Below are positions 1-5,888 of a stretch of 5,993 bases of DNA, piece by piece. Below the pieces are notes generated by a model that was not told where the DNA came from, made no database searches, and worked only from the letters and a program-made list of their open reading frames with translations. Both the position numbers and the translations under genes were made by a program. The stretch comes from Terriglobia bacterium (GTDB taxonomy: Bacteria > Acidobacteriota > Terriglobia > UBA7540). How positions within the stretch are numbered: the stretch's first letter is position 1; each line of letters starts with the position of its first letter. The DNA is taken from contig JASHTO010000376.1 in NCBI GenBank assembly GCA_030040515.1, positions 1-5,993 on the forward strand, given 5' to 3'.

Positions 1-54
1 TCCACAGAGGACCGTGCTTCCGGACCTGCTCTACATACCAAGGAGTTCATCTAA
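1..54 (+). CDS. Possible C-terminal tail of an upstream gene
   Basis: Reading from base 1, the frame stays open for 17 codons (ending ...ALHTKEFI) and stops at TAA 52-54. It could be the tail of a gene that starts before the window. It is too short to recognise, and another frame is also open here, so this is only a candidate. Bases 55-190 after it hold no gene or clear promoter that I can support. Confidence 0.2.
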   Translation, partial: STEDRASGPALHTKEFI

Positions 55-190
55 AAACTTCGCGCGCAGAGCATCACATCGAGACGCTGGCAACACAAGG
101 GTGCATCGGACATCGGAGTTAATGCATTGGTTTACACAGACAGTCCGTCCGGACCCCGCTCGCGCCGGGAACTTCGAGCTATCCGACTAC

Positions 191-195
191 GGAAG
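191..195 (+). promoter_or_regulatory. Ribosome binding site of the cyclase-family gene
   Basis: GGAAG lies five bases before the ATG at 201. It is a moderate Shine-Dalgarno match and supports that start, which also places a twin-arginine motif at residues 6-7, where a Tat signal is expected. Confidence 0.45.
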
Positions 196-200
196 AAAAA

Positions 201-1217
201 ATGACGCTGATCTCGCGACGCCAAATCCTCGCGCTCGTCGGGAGCGCTAGTCTCACTCCTGGCGCTACAACACTACAAGGTTATCCGCGATCAAGTTTCG
301 AGGTCATCCCCTCCGAGAACAGCGGCGCGACAGCGAGTAACAATGCGCGGTCAGACGGGCACGAGCATCCCGAATCGAAGGCGACGCAAGCCGACATCAA
401 CCGCTGGTTCAAGGAGGTTTCCAATTGGGGCCGGTGGGGAGCTAATGACCAACTCGGCGCGGTAAACCTTATCACCCCTACGAAGCGGATCGCGGCGGCG
501 GCCCTCGTCAAGGAGGGCATGGCAATTTCCCTGGCGCACAATGATTCCACCGAACAGACTGTGGACAACAACCCGCCCTTCAGTCATAAGATGCTGACCA
601 CCGGCGCTGATCCTTCCGCCGCGTTTGCATTTGACCAGTACATCGTTAGTTTTCACACCGAGTTCATTACGCATCTCGACGCCTTGTACCATATGTTCGA
701 CGGCGACACGCTTTACAATGGATTTCCCCGGCAATTGGTCACTGCAGCCGGGGCGCAAAAGCTCGATGTGGTTCAACTGAAGGCCGGAATCTTCACCCGC
801 GGGATCCTTTTCGACATTCCACGACTGAAAGGGCGGCCTTACCTTGAGCCGGGAGAAGCGATCTACCCGGAAGACCTGTCGGCTTGGGGGGAGAAGGCCG
901 GTGTCACCGTGGAGCCGGGGGATGTGGTGCTGGTGCGGACGGGACGTTGGGCTCGGCGGGAGAAATTCGGTCCGTACCTACCCACCGCAGGTTTATATGT
1001 TACGTGCGCGCGGCCGTGGAATACTATTGGAAAGTCTACTCACAAAACGGCGGGTTGGCCGCAGAAGGTCCCTCCGTCCGGCATACACTTGGATACCTGC
1101 TGGCGCGAGTCGCAGGGCGTTCCCCGGTTGAATACCTGGATAAAGATAAGCGGACCCGCCAACAAGCCGCTGTATTGTCACTCCTTGGGGATGCTCCGCG
1201 CAGTCTGCCGGAACTAG
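201..1217 (+). CDS. Cyclase-family (kynurenine-formamidase-like) protein, Tat-exported, with a foreign out-of-frame C-terminus
   Basis: The N-terminus has a twin-arginine motif (SRRQILAL, residues 5-12) and a short apolar stretch, so export by the Tat system is likely. Residues about 67-105 (NRWF...WGANDQLGAVNLITP) and the metal-site motif T157-H158-L-D160-x3-H164 are typical of cyclase-family metal hydrolases related to kynurenine formamidase. Residues 239-241 (PGD) and 250-265 (WARREKFGPYLPTAGL) continue the match. After about residue 265 the family resemblance stops. The usual C-terminal third, which in known formamidases supplies a second metal His and a catalytic Glu, is absent. The last 70 or so residues are an out-of-frame reading of a kinase gene end (see 995-1243). 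The ORF is near normal family length only by chance. The product is probably inactive; its natural substrate cannot be told from sequence. Confidence 0.75.
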   Translation: MTLISRRQILALVGSASLTPGATTLQGYPRSSFEVIPSENSGATASNNARSDGHEHPESKATQADINRWFKEVSNWGRWGANDQLGAVNLITPTKRIAAAALVKEGMAISLAHNDSTEQTVDNNPPFSHKMLTTGADPSAAFAFDQYIVSFHTEFITHLDALYHMFDGDTLYNGFPRQLVTAAGAQKLDVVQLKAGIFTRGILFDIPRLKGRPYLEPGEAIYPEDLSAWGEKAGVTVEPGDVVLVRTGRWARREKFGPYLPTAGLYVTCARPWNTIGKSTHKTAGWPQKVPPSGIHLDTCWRESQGVPRLNTWIKISGPANKPLYCHSLGMLRAVCRN

Positions 1218-1243
1218 CCGAAAGGTTTCTTGAATGCCTATGA
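995..1243 (+). pseudogene. C-terminal remnant of an APH-type phosphotransferase (small-molecule kinase)
   Basis: In the frame two bases off the cyclase reading, from about 1001, the sequence encodes AAVEYYWKVYSQNGG, then LLARVAGRSPVEYLD, then a helical tail ending LPELAERFLECL with TGA at 1241-1243. The pattern of a Tyr/Trp-rich helix, a LARVxGxSPVEYL segment and an L-x-E-L tail resembles the C-terminal lobe of aminoglycoside-phosphotransferase-fold kinases (choline, methylthioribose and aminoglycoside kinase relatives). The N-lobe, the catalytic loop and the Mg-binding Asp are all missing, so this is a fossil. Its stop codon overlaps the downstream enolase start (ATGA at 1240-1243), which suggests the intact parent was translationally coupled to the enolase. 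The kinase assignment rests on recalled family style, not on a search. Confidence 0.5.
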
Positions 1244-2169
1244 GCACGATTGAAACACTGAACGCCCTTGAGATTCTTGACAGTCGTGGCCGTCCCACCG
1301 TGAGTGCCACGTGCCGGTTAAGCAGCGGTGCAATTGCGTCCGTTTCCATCCCTTCGGGCGCCTCCACCGGCCAAGCCGAAAGCTGTGAACTACGTGACGG
1401 TGATCCGAAACGGTACCACGGTCTGGGCTGCCGCAAGGCCGTAGCGAACGTAAACGGGGAGATGGCTCGGGCGATGGTGGGCGGTAGCTTCGAAAACCAG
1501 GCCGCCTTCGACCAGGCTCTCATCGACCTGGATGGCACGCCCAATAAAGCCCGCCTCGGCAGCAACACGGTGCTCGCCGTCTCAATTGCTTTTGCCCGCG
1601 CCGTCGCGCTGGAGCGCCGGATGCCCCTATACTTTCACTTCGCTTCCCTTCTTGGTCAGGAACCTAAAACCCTCCCGCGATTGACCATCAACCTGCTGAG
1701 TGGTGGAAAGCACGCTGGCGGGCAAGTCGCCATCCAGGACGTTCTCATTGTTCCTGTTTCTTCAACTTCCATCGACGAATCACTGGTCATGGCCTATGAT
1801 GTGTACCAGGCCGCAGCGGCCTTGGTGGAGCGCCGCTACGGAATGCGTCTGCTCACGGCCGATGAAGGTGGCCTCGCGCCTCCCTGCGAGAGCGCCGATG
1901 CCATGATTCAGACGGCTGTGGAAGCCATCACCGCGGCCGGGTATCGCCCCGGCGCTGACGTGGCGATCGCGATCGATGTTGCCGCTTCCCATTTTTACGC
2001 TGGCGGGTGTTACCATCTAGACGGCCAGGCGCTGAGTTCTGATGAAATGATTGCCCGCGTCCAGAATTGGGTGAGCCGGTTCCCCATGGTGAGCGTGGAA
2101 GATGCGCTGGCCGAAGAAGACTGGGACCACTGGCCGAAACTGCGCGAAGCGATCGGAAAAATAGCGTGA
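1234..2169 (+). pseudogene. Divergent enolase-like protein, N-terminal part up to an in-frame TGA
   Basis: Clear enolase-superfamily N-domain and barrel: LEILDSRGRPTV (residues 12-23), the mobile loop SGASTG (41-46), GGKHA with H160, the general-base segment DEGGLAP (E211), metal ligand D248 in IDVAAS, and metal ligand E289 in SVEDALAEEDW. Differences from true glycolytic enolases include QD instead of QE at 168-169 and Ala in place of the usual Pro after VED. The start may be ATG 1234 (AAAGG at 1221-1225, eight bases upstream) or ATG 1240, which forms an ATGA overlap with the kinase remnant. The reading ends at TGA 2167-2169, although homology continues in the same frame to 2529. Together the two parts give about 431 residues, the normal enolase size. 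The product up to the stop lacks the third metal ligand and the catalytic Lys, so it should be inactive as an enolase. Confidence 0.8.
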
Positions 2170-2529
2170 GTGGTGGGAGACGACTTGCTTTGTACGAATC
2201 CGGCGCGAATCCGCCGCGCCATCGACGAGGGAGCCTGCAATACGCTTCTGCTCAAGGTAAACCAGATTGGCACCCTTTCGGAAGCTCTCACCGCATTGCG
2301 AATGGCGCGCTCCGCCGCGTGGCAAGTGACCGCAAGCGCCCCGAGCGGCGAGACGGAAGATCACTGGCTGGCGGATATCGCCGCAGGTTGGTCGGCGGAC
2401 CAGATTAAGGTGGGATCAATTACCCAGTCCGAACGCCTGGCAAAATACAACCGTCTCCTCGCCATTGAAGCGGAAACGGCATGGCGCGTCCATCCGTTCT
2501 GTGCGTTAGGAGAACACAGTAGGCGGTAA
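2170..2529 (+). pseudogene. Divergent enolase-like protein, C-terminal part after the in-frame TGA
   Basis: This continues the enolase in the same frame, directly after the stop: VVGDDLLCTNP carries the third metal ligand, LLLKVNQIGTL the catalytic Lys, SGETED the conserved phosphate-site turn, and DQIKVGSITQSERLAKYN the active-site Lys near the C-terminus. Counting through the stop, these residues fall at 316, 341, 371 and 392, the positions of their counterparts in E. coli enolase. The two residues before Ser371, His369 and Arg370 in ordinary enolases, are Ala and Pro here, so substrate binding must differ. The first codon after TGA is GTG, so reinitiation could in principle give a separate 119-residue chain, but no good ribosome binding site precedes it. 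Most simply this is the 3' part of one broken gene. Confidence 0.75.
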
Positions 2530-2615
2530 GCTGCGAACTTCGGTCCACAATAATTCCACATGCCCCGATTAACACTTTTAGGTGACGACAATGTCCGGGG
2601 TGTGCGATCCTGTGG

Positions 2616-3068
2616 TTGATGCCGAAGCTCGACTTTCTGTCCAAGACGCTACTGACCATGTTCGATCTTTTGCTGGATGCCCTGCGGTTTATCAGCAGCC
2701 TGCGGACTCGGTATGCTTCGGCTGCATATAATCTCTTCCTCCGCAAGCAATTGGCTTCGTACATTGACCGCAGGGTCAAACCTCGTCAGGCCGAGGCTGC
2801 TGCGAAGTTGACTCATGTGTTGCTTTCCACACTGCCAGCGTGGCGGGAACCTCTGACCGTCGTTAAACCCGACACCTTGGTCCGATGGCACCGGAAAGGA
2901 TTTCGACTGTTTTGGCAGTGGAAGTCGAAAGCCCGAGGCCGACCAAGAATTCCCGCCGACCTATGCAAGCTGATCGCGGGCATGTCAGCAGGCGCGGGAA
3001 CCCAGCAGGTGCATACTGGACGACGACTCCGCCTCGGGGCGTGCTTACCGCACGGGTTTACAAAATAG
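2616..3068 (+). pseudogene. Truncated integrase-type (rve/DDE) transposase, N-terminal fragment
   Basis: The translation has the N-terminal region seen in a group of single-ORF integrase-core transposases common in Acidobacteriota and Planctomycetes: a leucine-rich start (MFDLLLDALRF), LFLRKQLASYIDRRVKPR, LTVVKPDTLVRWHRKGFRLFWQWKS, then a basic linker GRPRIPADLCKLIAGM. The start is TTG 2616 or, more likely, ATG 2619 or ATG 2649. Family resemblance ends near base 2985. The RNase-H-like catalytic core with its three acidic residues is gone, and the last 27 or so residues to TAG 3066-3068 look like random read-through. I could not define inverted repeats at either end. Bases 2530-2615 and 2986-3110 hold nothing recognisable. 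Confidence 0.65.
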
Positions 3069-3110
3069 CGAATTCAATTAAGTCTGAACAACGCGGGCAA
3101 GTGACGCACT

Positions 3111-3115
3111 GGAGG
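3111..3115 (+). promoter_or_regulatory. Ribosome binding site that fixes a TTG start for the reductase
   Basis: A full GGAGG stands six bases before TTG 3122. No ATG lies nearby in frame, and the protein beginning at this TTG (MEYVNLGKSGLKVS) matches the usual N-terminus of the family. This rules out the longer open reading that extends upstream into the transposase fragment. Confidence 0.7.
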
Positions 3116-3121
3116 GACCTT

Positions 3122-4108
3122 TTGGAATACGTAAATCTGGGCAAGTCGGGCCTCAAGGTTTCGAAAATCTGTTTGGGCTGCATGACCTACGGGAATCCGC
3201 AAGGCAGCACACACCCATGGGCGTTGGACGAAGCGGCGTCGCTTCCTTTTATCAAACGAGCCTTGGAACTGGGGATCAATTTCTTTGATACCGCGAATGT
3301 GTACTCCAACGGCGCCAGCGAAGAGATCCTTGGGCGGGCAATCCGCGACTTTGCTAAGCGGGACAGCATCGTCGTTGCTACCAAGGTCTTCAATCCGATG
3401 GTCAAGGATGATCCCAATAGCGGAGGGCTTTCGCGTAAAGCCATCTTTCGAGAGGTCGACGCAAGTTTGAAACGTCTCGGCACGGACTATATCGACCTCT
3501 ACCAGATTCACCGTTGGGACTACATGACACCCATCGAGGAAACACTTGAAGCCCTTCATGACGTTGTGAAGTCAGGAAGGGCGCGGTACATCGGCGCCTC
3601 GTCCATGCACGCTTGGCAGTTTGCCAAGTCGCTTCAGTTGGCCAATCAACACAGATGGACTCGCTTTGTTTCCATGCAGCCGCACTACAATCTATTGTAT
3701 CGGGAGGAGGAGCGGGAAATGCTGCCGCTGTGCGCGGCGGAAGGAATTGGTGTAGTCCCCTGGAGCCCGTTGGCCCGGGGACGATTGGCCAGGAATTCGC
3801 AGAGCAAAAAAACTGCAAGACAACAGACGGACCAATATGACAAGACGCTGTATCAGGCAACGGAGGATTTGGACCGGCAGGTTATTGAGCGCGTAGCTCA
3901 GATCGCGAAGCAACACAATGTAGCGCAAGCACAAGTCGCGCTAGGCTGGTTGTTGCAACGTGAAGCAATCACCGCTTGTATTGTCGGGGCCTCAAAACTG
4001 CAACATCTGGACGATGCCATCGGCTCACTTTCGGTAAATCTCTCTCCGGAAGAGGTTCGGCATCTTGAGGAACTCTACGTTCCCCATCGAGTCGTTGGCT
4101 TCTCTTAA
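3122..4108 (+). CDS. yajO: YajO-like NADP-dependent aldo/keto reductase
   Basis: A complete 328-residue aldo/keto reductase, the usual size. The TIM-barrel catalytic tetrad is intact: D56 and Y61 in FFDTANVYSNGASEE, K88 in VVATKVF, H130 in QIHRWDY. Other matches are the N-terminal LGKSGLKVSKICLGCMTYG, IGASSMHAWQFA (158-169), the QPHYNLLYREEEREMLPLC block, VVPWSPLARGRL, the cofactor segment IVGASKLQHLDDA and the C-terminal PHRVVGFS. These segments closely follow E. coli YajO, which reduces aldehydes with NADPH and has been linked to 1-deoxyxylulose-5-phosphate formation. The physiological substrate here is unknown. The start is TTG 3122, set by GGAGG. The gene sits alone between a truncated transposase and an IS4 remnant, so it is probably transcribed from its own promoter within 2986-3110, which I could not pinpoint. 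It is the only clearly intact gene of the window. Confidence 0.92.
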   Translation: MEYVNLGKSGLKVSKICLGCMTYGNPQGSTHPWALDEAASLPFIKRALELGINFFDTANVYSNGASEEILGRAIRDFAKRDSIVVATKVFNPMVKDDPNSGGLSRKAIFREVDASLKRLGTDYIDLYQIHRWDYMTPIEETLEALHDVVKSGRARYIGASSMHAWQFAKSLQLANQHRWTRFVSMQPHYNLLYREEEREMLPLCAAEGIGVVPWSPLARGRLARNSQSKKTARQQTDQYDKTLYQATEDLDRQVIERVAQIAKQHNVAQAQVALGWLLQREAITACIVGASKLQHLDDAIGSLSVNLSPEEVRHLEELYVPHRVVGFS

Positions 4109-4175
4109 ACATGGCGCTGCGATGCGTGTGGATGATCGCCGGTGTCCGCGCGCATTTAAGATCGTAGAAATCTGA

Positions 4176-4411
4176 AAGGGTTTGCATCGAATCGAGGTGA
4201 GAGACCAGCAGGGAAACAGCTCGCAAGCCACCGTGGAGATTCGATATCACCATATTCGGGTCCTTCCTCCTATCGGAAAACAGAAATGCTATCCCACCCT
4301 GACGGTGATCTACGCGCAAGAACCCGGGCTCCGAAGGATCGGGAGCCAATCGATTGGAAGCTTCTCACCGATCTACCCGTCCGTTCGCGGGCAGAGGCCA
4401 TGCAGAAACTA
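4176..4411 (+). pseudogene. IS4-family (Tn5-like) transposase remnant, left piece, with frameshift
   Basis: The frame reads KGLHRIEVRDQQGNSS, then YHHIRVLPPIGKQKCYPTLT and VIYAQE, as in the middle of IS4-family transposases. Near 4324-4327 one base appears lost. The match resumes in the next frame as APKDREPIDWKLLTDLPVRS and RAEAMQKL, up to CTA 4409-4411. The beginning of the transposase is absent: a TGA at 4173-4175 closes the frame and no homology is seen before it. The piece breaks off exactly at the TA duplicated by the IS630 insertion and continues at 5492. Bases 4109-4172 after the reductase hold no recognisable gene. Confidence 0.75.
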
Positions 4412-4438
4412 AACACAGCGTCATAAGTAATTTCGTAT
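4412..4438 (+). repeat. Left terminal inverted repeat of the IS630-family element
   Basis: It begins AACACAGCGTC and continues with TAAGTAATT. Compared with the reverse complement of 5463-5489, 23 of 27 positions are identical, with differences at repeat positions 6, 12, 22 and 25. It starts directly after the duplicated TA. Confidence 0.9.
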
Positions 4439-4472
4439 TCTAAAGGCCTGCGGTTTCAGGTTTCAAGGAGGT

Positions 4473-5478
4473 ATGAAACCACCGCAAATCGCTGATGCCG
4501 AAACCCTGGTTTTGGGACTGCAAAACGAGACTCGCCGTTCGGAAGAATCGCGGTATGATCGCCGGCTGCATGGAGTATTGTTGGTGGCCCAAGGCGCGAC
4601 CTGTCCACTGGTCAGCCGCTTGCTCGGAGACTCGCCGCGCACGGTGGAGAACTGGGTTCGGCGCTTTGAGGCGCAAGGTTTGGCCGGACTGACCGAGGGC
4701 CAGCGCTCGGGGCGTCCTCGGCATCTGAGCGAGGCGCAATTGCGATAGGTGGACGGGGCAGTGCGCCAGAATCCTCTCGACGGGGGCTTGACCGGCACGC
4801 TGTGGGAGGGGAAAACCCTGAGTGCGTGGACTGAGCAACGTTTCCAGGTTTATCTGCGGGTGCGTTAATGCCAGCGTCTGTTTCGGCAGCGGGCCTTTCG
4901 GCTGCGCAAGCCGCGCGCGCTGATTGCCCGTGCGGATTTGGAACGGCAGAAGGCGCATAAGAAAACTCCAGGAGTTTAAGCCTCGATCCCACGGTTGATC
5001 TCTGGGCCGTGGACGAAGTGCATTTTCAACAACTCGGTTCGCGTTGCCGGATGTGGGTCCCGCCTGAGACCAAGGACCCCGTGCTGTTCCATCAGCCCAC
5101 CCGGAAAAGCGTGGGCGATTATGGGGCAGTCCGCCTGCGCGATGGCCAATTCTTCTTCCAGCAGGAGACGGGCAAGTTCAACGCCCTGACCTGCTGGGAG
5201 TTCTTGAAGGAGCTTTGCGGCGCCAGGCCCGATACCACCACGCCCGGCTGCACCGCGACTGGCGGCAGCAAGACGGGGAGCATTTCCGCTTGAACTTCTT
5301 GCCGCCCTACAGCCCGGAACTGAACCCGACGGATCGGGTGTGGAAACTTACGTGTCGGCTTTGTGTTCATAATCGTTACTTTGCCAGCTTGGGCGATGTC
5401 GCTCTCGCCGTCGAAACGGAGTTCGCAAACTGGACCAAACGCAATGACGCATCGCGCCGGATATGCGCAATTACTTAA
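4473..5478 (+). pseudogene. IS630-family transposase, broken by two nonsense codons, a frameshift and a deletion
   Basis: The N-terminal part (MKPPQIADAETLVLGLQNE) includes a helix-turn-helix region with LLGDSPRTVENWVRRFEAQG. In-frame stops follow at TAG 4746-4748 and TAA 4866-4868; the second sits at a site where relatives as I recall them have Gln (VR-stop-CQRLFRQ), so a CAA-to-TAA change is likely. Between about 4950 and 4976 the coding frame shifts. It resumes as LDPTVDLWAVDEVHF with the first catalytic Asp at 5012-5014, then GSRCRMWVPPETKDPV. Near 5210-5225 the frame changes again and the segment that normally carries the second catalytic Asp (LDNA before RYHHARLH) is missing. The end is LPPYSPELNPTDRVW, with Asp in place of the usual third catalytic Glu at 5332-5334. 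A Shine-Dalgarno-like AAGGAGG (4465-4471) lies unusually close to the ATG. TAA 5476-5478 lies inside the right terminal repeat. Confidence 0.85.
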
Positions 5479-5489
5479 GACGCCGTGTT
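5463..5489 (-). repeat. Right terminal inverted repeat of the IS630-family element
   Basis: Read on the minus strand it starts AACACGGCGTC and continues TTAAGTAATTGCG, pairing with 4412-4438 at 23 of 27 positions. The transposase stop codon lies within it. The duplicated TA follows at 5490-5491. Confidence 0.9.
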
Positions 5490-5491
5490 TA

Positions 5492-5656
5492 GTTTGGTGT
5501 GCATCACGCTGGAAGGTTGAAACCTATCACAAAATCTTGAAGTCCGGCTGCAACGCGGAGGAATCTTGGCTGCGGACTGCGGATCGGCTTGTAGACCTGA
5601 TCGCGGTCTTCTGCATTCTGAGTTGGAGGCTTTTCTGGATGACCATGCTCAACCGC
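5492..5656 (+). pseudogene. IS4-family transposase remnant, right piece with the YREK region
   Basis: The frame continues directly from the left piece once the IS630 element is removed: VWCASRWKVETYHKILKSGC, then EESWLRTADRLVDLIAVFCI and LSWRLFWMTMLNR. This is the conserved end of the Tn5-like DDE domain. The YREK signature (Tyr-x2-Arg-x3-Glu-x6-Lys) has Cys at the Tyr position (TGT 5498-5500), while Arg, the catalytic Glu (GAA 5519-5521) and Lys remain. Homology fades after CGC 5654-5656, so the usual C-terminal domain is missing. With the left piece, about 134 codons of a transposase normally over 400 residues long remain. Confidence 0.8.
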
Positions 5657-5888
5657 TCGGTTTCGGGAATGCCGGGAGGGGGAGCGGAGGGCAACCGACA
5701 CAAGCCGCGCCGGTTCCGATGAGCGATGGGCGATCTGCTCCAGGAGAAACCCCTGGATCGTCTCTGCATTCAAGGTCTCGAGGGCGAGGTTGCCCGTCTC
5801 AGCCAATGGATAGGTAAAAAAGTCCCGAGCGCACAGCGCATAGACCAGTACCGAATTCTTGGCCGGCCCGCGCACCAAGGAGGAAGTG
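5657..5888. other. Unassigned segment between the IS4 remnant and the next gene
   Basis: Two weak reading frames overlap here. On the minus strand a frame from ATG 5878 reads MVRGPAKNSVLVYALCARDF and later LALETLNAETIQGFLLEQIA, with fairly high GC at third positions; it then runs on antisense to the IS4 remnant as far as 5504. On the plus strand a 58-residue frame from ATG 5726 to TGA 5900-5902 reads MGDLLQEKPLDRLCIQGLEG and overlaps the next gene start. I recognise neither, and no ribosome binding site supports either. The segment may be the tail of a gene cut by the IS4 element. Confidence 0.25.
5878..5883 (+). promoter_or_regulatory. Strong ribosome binding site for the right-edge gene
   Basis: AGGAGG lies five bases before ATG 5889. 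This is near-ideal spacing and fixes the start of the partial gene that follows. Confidence 0.75.

Larger units (their letters stand above)
4410..5491 (+). mobile_element. Complete but inactivated IS630-family insertion sequence (element 4412-5489 plus flanking TA duplication)
   Basis: The element is 1078 bp, a usual IS630 size, and is bounded by 27-bp imperfect inverted repeats (4412-4438 and 5463-5489). It is flanked by a direct TA at 4410-4411 and 5490-5491, the target duplication typical of this family. It carries a single transposase gene on the plus strand, disrupted at several points. Deleting 4412-5491 removes exactly 1080 bases and rejoins the two halves of an IS4 transposase in frame, which independently confirms both ends. 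Movement would need a transposase from another copy. Confidence 0.9.

Noticed and set aside
14..250. A 78-residue plus-strand ORF before the cyclase gene
   Set aside because: It has no recognisable motif and no ribosome binding site, and its end overlaps the well-supported cyclase start in another frame.
993..1568. A 191-residue minus-strand ORF over the kinase-enolase junction
   Set aside because: It is antisense to clear kinase-like and enolase coding sequence. It is rich in Arg, Pro and Ser, as expected of a shadow frame in GC-rich DNA.
2167..2169. Selenocysteine at the enolase TGA
   Set aside because: The position is variable and not catalytic, no enolase is known to use Cys or selenocysteine there, and I see no convincing SECIS-like hairpin just downstream.
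2885..3121. N-terminal extension of the aldo/keto reductase
   Set aside because: Bases 2885-2985 encode the transposase fragment in another frame, and the family N-terminus and ribosome binding site fit a start at 3122.
4109..4175. Possible intrinsic terminator after the reductase
   Set aside because: The GC-rich bases do not form a clear hairpin followed by a T run.
4950..4980. Programmed frameshifting in the IS630 transposase at the AAAA run near 4962
   Set aside because: Two upstream nonsense codons and a downstream deletion already abolish the protein, so mutation is the simpler reason for the frame change.
4440..4992. Two long minus-strand ORFs (4440-4958 and 4612-4992) inside the IS630 element
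   Set aside because: Both are antisense to recognisable transposase sequence, with low-complexity Pro/Arg/Ala composition and no family features.
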